From Pelomonas sp051857475 (GTDB lineage: Bacteria; Pseudomonadota; Gammaproteobacteria; Burkholderiales; Burkholderiaceae_C), in NCBI RefSeq assembly GCF_051857475.1, contig NZ_JBPZGZ010000001.1:806001-870000 (forward strand): DNA of 64,000 bases, given 5' to 3'. The first letter of the stretch is position 1. The number at the start of each line of letters is the position of its first letter. This document shows, piece by piece, positions 58,184-64,000 of the stretch. The notes beneath the pieces are model-generated. The model did no database searches. It saw only the letters and a program-made list of their open reading frames with translations, and was not told the origin of the DNA. Position numbers and translations under genes: made by a program.

Positions 58184-58612
58184 CTACCCCTTTTCGCGTC
58201 GGCGCTGCCGCCAGTGCCAGGCCAGCAGCAGGGGCGTGGCCAGGCCCATCAGCCAGTGGCAAAGGCTCGCTGCATCGCGCAACGCGGGTGAGCCGGCGTA
58301 GTACAGCAGCCAGCCGCTTAGAGCCAGCAGGGCCAGCAACGCCAGCATCGTGCCGCCGCTGAGCCGGTTGCGTCCCGTTCGCCAGGCGGCCAGGGCGTGA
58401 TGGGGCAGCAGGCTGCCGACGACCACCAGCGCCAGCATCGCCAAACCGCCATGGATGCGCAGGCTCCAGGCTTGCGCAGGGTGCATGCCCATGACTTCGG
58501 GTTCGCCGAGGAACTGGAACACCAGCCAGACCACGCCGCTGGCCAGCAGCCCGGCCAGGACGGCAAACACCATCAGCTGATGCCAACTCGTCAGACGCAA
58601 GGTGGGTCTCAT
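58184..58612 (-). CDS. Small membrane protein of the ApbE operon (cytochrome-b-like helices)
   Basis: From ATG 58612 (ATGA overlap with apbE) the product has 142 residues and four hydrophobic helices. His residues lie in RIHGGLAML, LPHHALAAW and CHWLMGLATPLLLAWHWRQR. The His placement in neighbouring helices suggests heme-b ligands, as in DUF4405-type or ferric-reductase-like proteins. It may pass electrons from the quinone pool or cytoplasm to the FMN-binding protein of this operon. Confidence 0.65.
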   Translation of the reverse strand: MRPTLRLTSWHQLMVFAVLAGLLASGVVWLVFQFLGEPEVMGMHPAQAWSLRIHGGLAMLALVVVGSLLPHHALAAWRTGRNRLSGGTMLALLALLALSGWLLYYAGSPALRDAASLCHWLMGLATPLLLAWHWRQRRREKG

Positions 58613-59373
58613 GCGGCGTAGGGGAAGGCGCGCCACTCGGCGTCGAGGGCGGCGCAGGCGCGATCTGCCAGTGGCGTGCTGACCAAGGCGACCTTGGTCA
58701 ACGCATCCGCGACAGCCGCCGACGTGGCGTGAACCACGATGGAGTCGTCGCGCATGACCGCGCTTCCATTGCGAGCATCGAAGTGGCTGCCGGACGGGTC
58801 CGCGCGGGAACTGGCCATGGCCGCGTCCTTCAGCATCGCCACTGTCTGCACACCGTCGGCCATGCGCAGTTGCACGGGATGGCTCGCGTCGCCGAAGGCG
58901 CGCATGTCGCCCCCTGCGTTGACGAGGGCGCCGGCCACACCCAGCTTGGCCAGCGCATGGATCGCGCAGTCGACGGCATGGCCCTTGGCAATGCCGCCGA
59001 AGTCGAGCTTCAGCGGGCGGCGGAACCCCACCCGCCCCTCCGCGCCGATGACGACATCGGCCAGGCTCCCGCCACTGCCTGCGCTGGGGTCAAAGACACC
59101 CTCCGACAGTGCATACACCCTCAGCGCCAACCGCAGCACGGCGAGTGTGTCGGCATGCACGGCGACCGGCGCCAGATGGGCCTGCCGGGCCAGGCGCGCG
59201 AGATCGCTGCCCTCGTCGTGGACGCTCATCAGGTCATGGATGCGCCGCACCTCGGCAAAGGCGGCTTCGAAGGCGGCATGAGCTTGACCGGGATCGGCCG
59301 TGTCGATGGTGATGTCGACGAGGGTGCCCAGGGCTGGCCTGGCCCTACGGCGACGTTCGCAGCGCCAGCTCAT
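58609..59373 (-). CDS. apbE: FAD:protein FMN transferase
   Basis: The 254-residue ApbE protein has LDFGGIAKGHAVD and ALVNAGGDMRAFG, the FAD/metal-binding motifs, and the C-terminal motif region DSIVVHATSAAVADALTKVA. It attaches FMN to Ser/Thr of target proteins outside the cytoplasm. The adjacent FMN_bind gene is the obvious substrate. No classical signal peptide is seen; the N-terminus is basic. It overlaps that gene by 29 bases. Confidence 0.93.
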   Translation of the reverse strand: MSWRCERRRRARPALGTLVDITIDTADPGQAHAAFEAAFAEVRRIHDLMSVHDEGSDLARLARQAHLAPVAVHADTLAVLRLALRVYALSEGVFDPSAGSGGSLADVVIGAEGRVGFRRPLKLDFGGIAKGHAVDCAIHALAKLGVAGALVNAGGDMRAFGDASHPVQLRMADGVQTVAMLKDAAMASSRADPSGSHFDARNGSAVMRDDSIVVHATSAAVADALTKVALVSTPLADRACAALDAEWRAFPYAA

Positions 59374-59887
59374 AGGTGGTCAGCAGTCGGCGGATGCCAT
59401 CGGTGACGTGCACGCTGGACAGCGTGGCCCCCGCCAGGTTCTGGATGTTCTTGTCGATGCGCACGGCGTCGGCCGCCGTCTTGCCGACGAACTGCGCGCG
59501 CCAGGCCGGCTGGCGAACCTGGCCGCCATAGGTCTCGCGGTAGTCCAGGATCTCGACCTGCAGCACGCTGCCGTCGGGCTTCAGCGCCACGGCATAGGTA
59601 ATGAATTCGTGCTTGCCGATGACCTCGTCGACCAGCACGAGGCCCAGCACCCCGGAGGCGCCGCGCGCCTCCCAGCACCGGACCTCGGCCGTGCGCACCG
59701 GCGTGCCGGCGGCGCGCGCAATGGTTTCGCGCTGGGCGGCGGTCAGCAGCAAGGCGCGCGGCTTGAACTCGGTCGCGGCCGGGAACATCAGCTGCTGCGC
59801 GGCCTCCACGGTCAGGTACTGCACCGCGAAGGCCTGCAGTGGCGCGCACAGCGCCACCGGCACCAGCCAGGGGTTCAGCGGGGTCAT
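59345..59887 (-). CDS. FMN-binding domain protein, exported
   Basis: The 180-residue protein has a signal peptide (MTPLNPWLVPVALCAPLQAF then AV). The C-terminal FMN_bind domain has the flavinylation motif in LAGATLSSVHVTDGI: the consensus is [S/D]GATxT/S, and here the acceptor would be the Ser of GATLS. It carries a covalently bound FMN and works in extracytoplasmic electron transfer. ATG 59887 shares a base with the previous stop. Confidence 0.85.
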   Translation of the reverse strand: MTPLNPWLVPVALCAPLQAFAVQYLTVEAAQQLMFPAATEFKPRALLLTAAQRETIARAAGTPVRTAEVRCWEARGASGVLGLVLVDEVIGKHEFITYAVALKPDGSVLQVEILDYRETYGGQVRQPAWRAQFVGKTAADAVRIDKNIQNLAGATLSSVHVTDGIRRLLTTYELALRTSP

Positions 59888-60840
59888 CAGAAGCTGTACG
59901 ACACGCGCAGCCGCGCGTTGAGCTTCTCGGTGGACTTGTAGACGCGGTCGTCGACCAGCTCGGCCTTGGCCGCGTCCGAGTAGGCGCTGGCCCAGGGCAT
60001 CTGCGTCGTCATGGCCAGGTTGACGGACCACTTCTGCGCGCTGAACACGAGATTGGGGCCGGCGAACCACGCCGAATAGTCGCGTGCACCGTTGCCGAAG
60101 CCGTGGCCCTTGTAGCCGCGCTCGTTGCGCAGTTCCACGCCGGCGCGCCAGCCGGGCGCGAACAGATAGGACGCGCCGCCTGACAGCTCGATCTTGGCTT
60201 CCTTCTCGAAGCCCAGCTGCGACCAGTTCTCGCGCTCCAGCTCCACCGCGAGATTGCCGGCCAGCACCAGGCGGTCTTCCATGAAGTTCTTCTGCACGAT
60301 GGCCTTCAGCTCCAGCTCGCGCACGCGCGGGCCGTGGGTGTACTCCACATAGCCGGCCAAGCCGATGCCGTCCTTATAGGGACTGAGCAGCTGGTAGACG
60401 CTCTCGATCGACACGCTCTCGTGGCCCGACTTCTTGTAGCGCGACGCGGGCAGTGGCAGCTTGTCCAGGAAGGGCACGTAGGAGCCGAAGGTGACAGGGC
60501 CGCCGCCGGTCACTTCGTCACCATCGCCGATGGCCATGTAGTTGTTGCGCGAGGCGATGGAGTTGTTGTTCTCGGCCACGACCGAGTAGCGGTTGACGTA
60601 GAAGGACATCGTCCAGCGATCGGTCACGCCGTATTCCAGCTCGGCGCGGTTCTGGAACAGCTTGTAGGTGCCCTGGGACTTCTTGGCGCGGTAGGTGGAC
60701 CAGATCTCACCTTCCAGCGCGTTGGCGGGCAGGGTCTCGGCCGTGTAGGTGTAGCCGAACAGCGGTTCGGAGGCTTGCGCGGCGGGTGTCAGGGCGAGCG
60801 CGAGAGTGGCGGCCAGCGCCAAGGGGATGTGTTTTGTCAT
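59887..60840 (-). CDS. Exported outer-membrane-type protein (DUF6662-like)
   Basis: From ATG 60840 the protein has 317 residues with a signal peptide (MTKHIPLALAATLALALTPA then AQASE). The mature sequence alternates beta strands with aromatic ends and terminates in LRVSYSF, the classical C-terminal Phe of outer-membrane beta-barrels. It precedes the FMN-binding gene and follows the TIGR03118 gene after a 166-base gap. It may be a porin-like component of the iron-related operon. Confidence 0.72.
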   Translation of the reverse strand: MTKHIPLALAATLALALTPAAQASEPLFGYTYTAETLPANALEGEIWSTYRAKKSQGTYKLFQNRAELEYGVTDRWTMSFYVNRYSVVAENNNSIASRNNYMAIGDGDEVTGGGPVTFGSYVPFLDKLPLPASRYKKSGHESVSIESVYQLLSPYKDGIGLAGYVEYTHGPRVRELELKAIVQKNFMEDRLVLAGNLAVELERENWSQLGFEKEAKIELSGGASYLFAPGWRAGVELRNERGYKGHGFGNGARDYSAWFAGPNLVFSAQKWSVNLAMTTQMPWASAYSDAAKAELVDDRVYKSTEKLNARLRVSYSF

Positions 60841-61006
60841 TTCAGTGTTGATTACTCTTTCGGGCCGAGCGCCGGGCCGCTCCCTAGCCGGCCCGCCTTG
60901 GCGATGTGCTTGCGGCTTGATGCCGCGGGCATCGCCGTCCCCGCGGGGGACCGACTGGACTTGCCCGCGTTCAGCGAGGCAAGACTGGGCGAGGGGCCTT
61001 TTCACC

Positions 61007-62224
61007 TCAGGCCCCCGCGTAGCGCAGCGAGCCGAAGATGCCGGCGGTCTCGTCTTCCGGGCCGGCGCCGAAATACAGCGCGTTGCTGTCGCCCAGGCTC
61101 TGGCCGTTGCCGAACAGCAGGCCCCACAGGCCCTGGATGACGACCTTGTTGCCGGCCGTGTCGCGCATGTACTCGGTGGCCCGGCGCGTGGTGACGTCGA
61201 AGCCGACCAGGGTGCCGTCCGAGAAGTTGCCGACGATGAGCTGGTTGGAGAAGGGGCCGAAGTTGGCAGGCGCCATCACGATGCCCCAGGGTCCGTTCAG
61301 CGCGCCGCGGTCGTCCCAGGTGGCGATCAGCTGGCCTGCCGGCGAGTACTGCACCAGACGGCCACGGCCGCGGCCGGCGTCTTCGACGGCGGGCACCAGT
61401 GCGCCCGTCTTGGGGTCGACGCTGGTGTTGACGTACATGACGAAGACCGAGGCCACGCCGTTGATCGTCACCGTGTGCACATTGAAGGGCACCAGATCGC
61501 CGGGCTTGAAGGCGCCCGACAGGAAGGGGTTGGCGAAGCGCGTGCCCAGCGGCTCCTCGACGAGGTTGGCGCTGAGGTAGCGGAGCCGCGGCGTGGGGTT
61601 GGCGCCGAAGTCGTTCAGCAGCAAGCCGTCCATGGCGGGCAGCACGGCCAGGCCGAAGAAGGACGAACCGTTGGCGCTGTCGTCCAGCACGGTGATGGCA
61701 TCCACCGGGCGGTCGAAGCCGCCGTCAGCGCGCTGGCGCTCGGTCCAGGCGGACAGCACGCCGTTGTCGGAACAGAACAGGAACTTGGCCGGCGCCGTGA
61801 TGGGGCCGTTGGCGTGGGCCTGGGTGATGACGAAATGGCTGCCGGTATTGAAGATGACGCCATTGGACGCGCCCTCCCCCGCCGACGAGGCCGGCAGGGC
61901 CACCTCGGCCAGGCCGTCGGTGTGCAGCGGCGTGCCGTTGACGTCGCCGACGTATTCGTAGGAGACGCCGCTGGCCGTCACCCAGAAATGCCCGCCTGCG
62001 CCGGCCGGCCGGTTGGCCACGCCCCAGGCGTCCACCAGGCCCGGCTGCACGATCAGCGGCGAATACTTGGCCGACGTGGCGACCAGGTTGGTCTGGCGGT
62101 AGCCGTTGTTGGCCGACACGGTCTCGCCTGCCGCGCCGCCACCGCCGCAGGCCTGCAGCAAGGGAGCGATGGCCGCGCTGCCCGCTGCATAGGCCCCGGC
62201 GCGCATGAACTCTCTGCGTTTCAC
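61007..62224 (-). CDS. TIGR03118-family Tat-exported protein
   Basis: From GTG 62224 the protein is 405 residues. It begins with KRREFMRAGAYAAGSAAIAP, a Tat-like signal, followed by LLQACGGGG, which is also a lipobox-like Cys. The body is a beta-propeller-like repeat protein (LVDAWGVANRPAG, GPWGIVMAPANFG, GLWGLLFGNG), the hallmark of TIGR03118. The upstream TTG 62242 is an alternative start. A Fur-box-like site lies about 30 bases upstream, so it is probably iron-repressed and the first gene of the operon. Confidence 0.82.
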   Translation of the reverse strand: MKRREFMRAGAYAAGSAAIAPLLQACGGGGAAGETVSANNGYRQTNLVATSAKYSPLIVQPGLVDAWGVANRPAGAGGHFWVTASGVSYEYVGDVNGTPLHTDGLAEVALPASSAGEGASNGVIFNTGSHFVITQAHANGPITAPAKFLFCSDNGVLSAWTERQRADGGFDRPVDAITVLDDSANGSSFFGLAVLPAMDGLLLNDFGANPTPRLRYLSANLVEEPLGTRFANPFLSGAFKPGDLVPFNVHTVTINGVASVFVMYVNTSVDPKTGALVPAVEDAGRGRGRLVQYSPAGQLIATWDDRGALNGPWGIVMAPANFGPFSNQLIVGNFSDGTLVGFDVTTRRATEYMRDTAGNKVVIQGLWGLLFGNGQSLGDSNALYFGAGPEDETAGIFGSLRYAGA

Positions 62225-62255
62225 TCGTACATCCGATCTCAAATGCCTTTAAAAC

Positions 62256-62274
62256 GCAAATGATAATCAGTTGC
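62256..62274. promoter_or_regulatory. Fur-box-like site
   Basis: GCAAATGATAATCAGTTGC matches the 19-bp Fur consensus at 14 positions, with the core AATGATAATCA intact. It is the only candidate regulatory site in the 99-base gap between the TIGR03118 and dehydrogenase genes and would control the leftward operon. Confidence 0.7.
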
Positions 62275-62341
62275 ATTCGCAAATAAGACCGATAACGCGG
62301 CGGGCCCCTAGATTGAGCTGTCGGGACGCGTGCGCTGCCCG

Positions 62342-63349
62342 TCAGCCCATGACATCGACGACGACCTTGCCCTGGCCCAGTCCGGCCGCGACGAGGGCAT
62401 GCGCGTCGCCAGCCGTCGCCAGCGTGAAGCGGCGCGCATCCAACCGCGGCGTCAGCAGGCCGGCATCCACCAGGGCCGCGGCCTCGCGCAGGATGGCGCC
62501 ATGCGCGTCGCGGCCCTCGCCGCTGAGCAGCGGCAGCAGCGTGAACACGCCCGAGTAGGTCGCGGCCCGGAAGGACAGCGGCGCCAGGCTGTGCGTGCCC
62601 CAGCCAAGGATGCTGACGACATGGCCGCCGTAGCGCCGCGCGGCGGTGAAGGACGCGTCCAGCACGGGGCCGCCGACGGCGTCGAAGACGACGTCGAAGC
62701 CCTGGCCGGCCGTGTGTTGGCCGACATAGTCTGCGACCGTCTCGCTGCGGAAGTCGATGGGCGTGGCGCCCCATGAGCGCACGAGCTCGAAGTCCTCGGC
62801 CTCCACGGTGGCGAACACCTCCGCGCCGCGCGCCCGCGCCAGCTGCACGGCGATGTGTCCGACACCGCCGGCACCGCCCTGCACCAACACCTTCTGGCCG
62901 GGCTTCACCTGGGCGCGATCCACCAATCCCTCCCAGGCCGTGATGACGGCCAGCGGCAGCGCCGCGGCTTCGCGCATCGTCAGCCGCGCTGGCTTGCGCG
63001 CCAGCAGGCGGGCATCGACGGCGATGAACTCCGCCAGCGTGCCCTGCAGGCCAGCGATGCCGCCGGCCATGGCATAGACCTCGTCGCCCGCCTTCCAGCC
63101 CGTCACGCCAGCGCCGACCTGCTCGACGACTCCGGCCATGTCGATGCCCAGCACCGCAGGCAGCGGTTGCCGAGCATGGGCGGCCTGGCCAGCACGGATC
63201 TTGGTGTCCAGAGGATTCACGCCGCTGGCATGGATGCGCACCAGCACCTGGCCTTCGCCGGGCTCGGGCCGGGGCAGATTGACGGCGACGAAATCGCCGC
63301 CGGGTTGGTCCACACGCGACGCACGCATCGTTGAGGTCTTGGCATTCAT
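62342..63349 (-). CDS. Zinc-free MDR-family NADPH:quinone oxidoreductase
   Basis: A 335-residue medium-chain dehydrogenase without the catalytic zinc ligands: GVNPLDTKIRAG and LGIDMAGVVEQVG at the N-terminus. The NADPH-binding motif is VLVQGGAGGVGHIAVQLAR. It belongs to the quinone oxidoreductase (QOR/zeta-crystallin) branch and reduces quinones or alpha,beta-unsaturated ketones. It is divergent from a LysR gene that probably regulates it. Confidence 0.9.
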   Translation of the reverse strand: MNAKTSTMRASRVDQPGGDFVAVNLPRPEPGEGQVLVRIHASGVNPLDTKIRAGQAAHARQPLPAVLGIDMAGVVEQVGAGVTGWKAGDEVYAMAGGIAGLQGTLAEFIAVDARLLARKPARLTMREAAALPLAVITAWEGLVDRAQVKPGQKVLVQGGAGGVGHIAVQLARARGAEVFATVEAEDFELVRSWGATPIDFRSETVADYVGQHTAGQGFDVVFDAVGGPVLDASFTAARRYGGHVVSILGWGTHSLAPLSFRAATYSGVFTLLPLLSGEGRDAHGAILREAAALVDAGLLTPRLDARRFTLATAGDAHALVAAGLGQGKVVVDVMG

Positions 63350-63452
63350 GAAGAACTCCTGGGTTGTTGATGACGGGAGTTTTGGTCATGCGACTTCGAA
63401 TGAAAACCAACGATTCCGCAAGCCGAGCATGCAATTTCGTATGCTTGCCGGC

Positions 63453-64000
63453 ATGGACTGGGACGACATCAAGGTGTTTCTCGCCGTCGCTCGCGCCGGC
63501 TCTCTCGGCGGCGCGGCGCGGGCGCTGGGCCAATCCCAGCCCACCATGGGCCGGCGGCTCAAGGCCTTCGAGGAGAGGGTGGGCACGTCGCTGTTCCAGC
63601 GCGGCTCTGAAGGCTTCGTGACAACCGACGCCGGCGCCGAGGTGCTGGCCCACGCCGAGCGCATGGAAGAGGAGGCCCTGGCCTTCGAGCGCCGGCTGGC
63701 GGGTCAGGAGGCGGAGCTGGAAGGCCTGATCCGCGTTTCGTCTTCCGACTGGTTTGGCGTGCACGTGCTGGCGCCGGTGCTGGCCGGCTTCCAGGCGCGT
63801 CACCCGCGCGTCGTCATCGAGCTGATCACCGACTCCCGCCTCTTCAATCTCGCCCGCCGCGAAGCCGACCTGGTGTTCCGCATCCGCCCCTTCGAGAGCG
63901 CCGAGGTCGTGCAGCGCCGGCTGATGACGTTGGACTACGCGCTGTACGGCGCCGCTGGGCTGGCCCTGCCCGTCTGGGGCGATGGCCGCGGCACCGAGTT
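63453..64000 (+). CDS. LysR-family regulator, truncated by the right edge
   Basis: The product starts MDWDDIKVFLAVARAGSLGG (ATG 63441 is an alternative) with a LysR helix-turn-helix (AARALGQSQPTMGRRLKAFE). At least 110 residues of the effector domain follow before the window ends. It is divergent from the quinone oxidoreductase gene with a 103-base gap containing T-N11-A-like and ATGC-bounded palindromic sequence (63425-63445). It is likely the regulator of that gene. Confidence 0.9.
   Translation, partial: MDWDDIKVFLAVARAGSLGGAARALGQSQPTMGRRLKAFEERVGTSLFQRGSEGFVTTDAGAEVLAHAERMEEEALAFERRLAGQEAELEGLIRVSSSDWFGVHVLAPVLAGFQARHPRVVIELITDSRLFNLARREADLVFRIRPFESAEVVQRRLMTLDYALYGAAGLALPVWGDGRGTE

Noticed and set aside
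61725..63803. 692-codon minus-strand frame
   Set aside because: Shadow across the quinone oxidoreductase, LysR and TIGR03118 genes, in the wrong frame for all.
1..64000. CRISPR arrays, rRNA and tRNA genes
   Set aside because: I saw no regularly spaced repeats and no cloverleaf or rRNA sequence on either strand by eye; a program such as tRNAscan-SE was not available.

Overview
The window is high-GC DNA with dense translational coupling (ATGA/GTGA overlaps), LysR/AraC/GntR regulators and a De Ley-Doudoroff galactose cluster. This fits a betaproteobacterium of the Burkholderiales; I cannot name genus or species from sequence alone. The left two thirds (about 1-41 kb) are accessory DNA and the right third (41.8-64 kb) is an ordinary metabolic chromosome segment.

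Region by region. (1) 1-4.8 kb holds defence genes: the N-terminal part of an OLD-family ATPase/nuclease running off the left edge, and a complete IetA/IetS pair (AAA+ ATPase plus subtilisin-like protease). (2) 4.8-15.4 kb starts with a catalytically complete tyrosine recombinase divergent from a KfrA-like coiled-coil DNA-binding protein, with several palindromes between them. Xre regulators, small proteins, unrecognised genes and an exported S1/P1 nuclease follow. (3) 15.4-22.4 kb is the transposition operon of a Tn7-like transposon: tnsA-tnsB-tnsC-tniQ and a fifth gene, a degenerate tyrosine recombinase that matches the TnsF target selector of Tn6022-like elements. It is visibly homologous to the intact recombinase at 4.8-6.1 kb. 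(4) 22.66-34.25 kb is an integrase-less prophage of about 11.6 kb bounded by an 18-bp direct repeat lying in a dif-like (XerC/XerD) site. It encodes a GPA-type HUH replication initiator, a small P-loop packaging-type ATPase, a probable double-jelly-roll capsid protein, many tiny membrane proteins, a 36-residue basic peptide and a GH24 lysozyme. This is the layout of a tailless, membrane-containing phage of the PM2 (corticovirus) type, and it is the most interesting element here. (5) 34.25-36.8 kb is a decayed filamentous-phage (inovirus) remnant in tandem with it, with a DUF2523 fragment fused to the C-terminal end of a Zot protein, two morons and a broken copy of the same type of regulator that closes the PM2-like prophage. 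(6) 36.9-41.2 kb carries a four-gene unknown operon with a GNAT acetyltransferase, an AraC pseudogene and small genes.

The chromosome segment begins with a co-directional ten-gene galactoside operon (41.8-53.0 kb): dgoD, dgoK, dgoA, a secreted GH35 beta-galactosidase, an SMP-30 lactonase, a sugar ABC transporter (binding protein, ATPase, permease), an SDR sugar dehydrogenase and a LysR regulator. Together they would release galactose outside the cytoplasm, import it, oxidise it to galactonate and split it to pyruvate and glyceraldehyde-3-phosphate. After this come a GFA-family protein, a calycin-like exported protein, an AraC regulator with a one-base frameshift coupled to a flavoprotein disulfide reductase, OsmC and GntR. 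A leftward operon beginning at a clear Fur-box-like site (62.26 kb) encodes a Tat-exported TIGR03118 protein, an outer-membrane-type protein, an FMN-binding protein, ApbE and a small membrane protein, which suggests iron-regulated extracytoplasmic flavin electron transfer. A quinone-oxidoreductase-type dehydrogenase and a divergent, right-truncated LysR gene end the window.

All family assignments are by reading; no database search was run.
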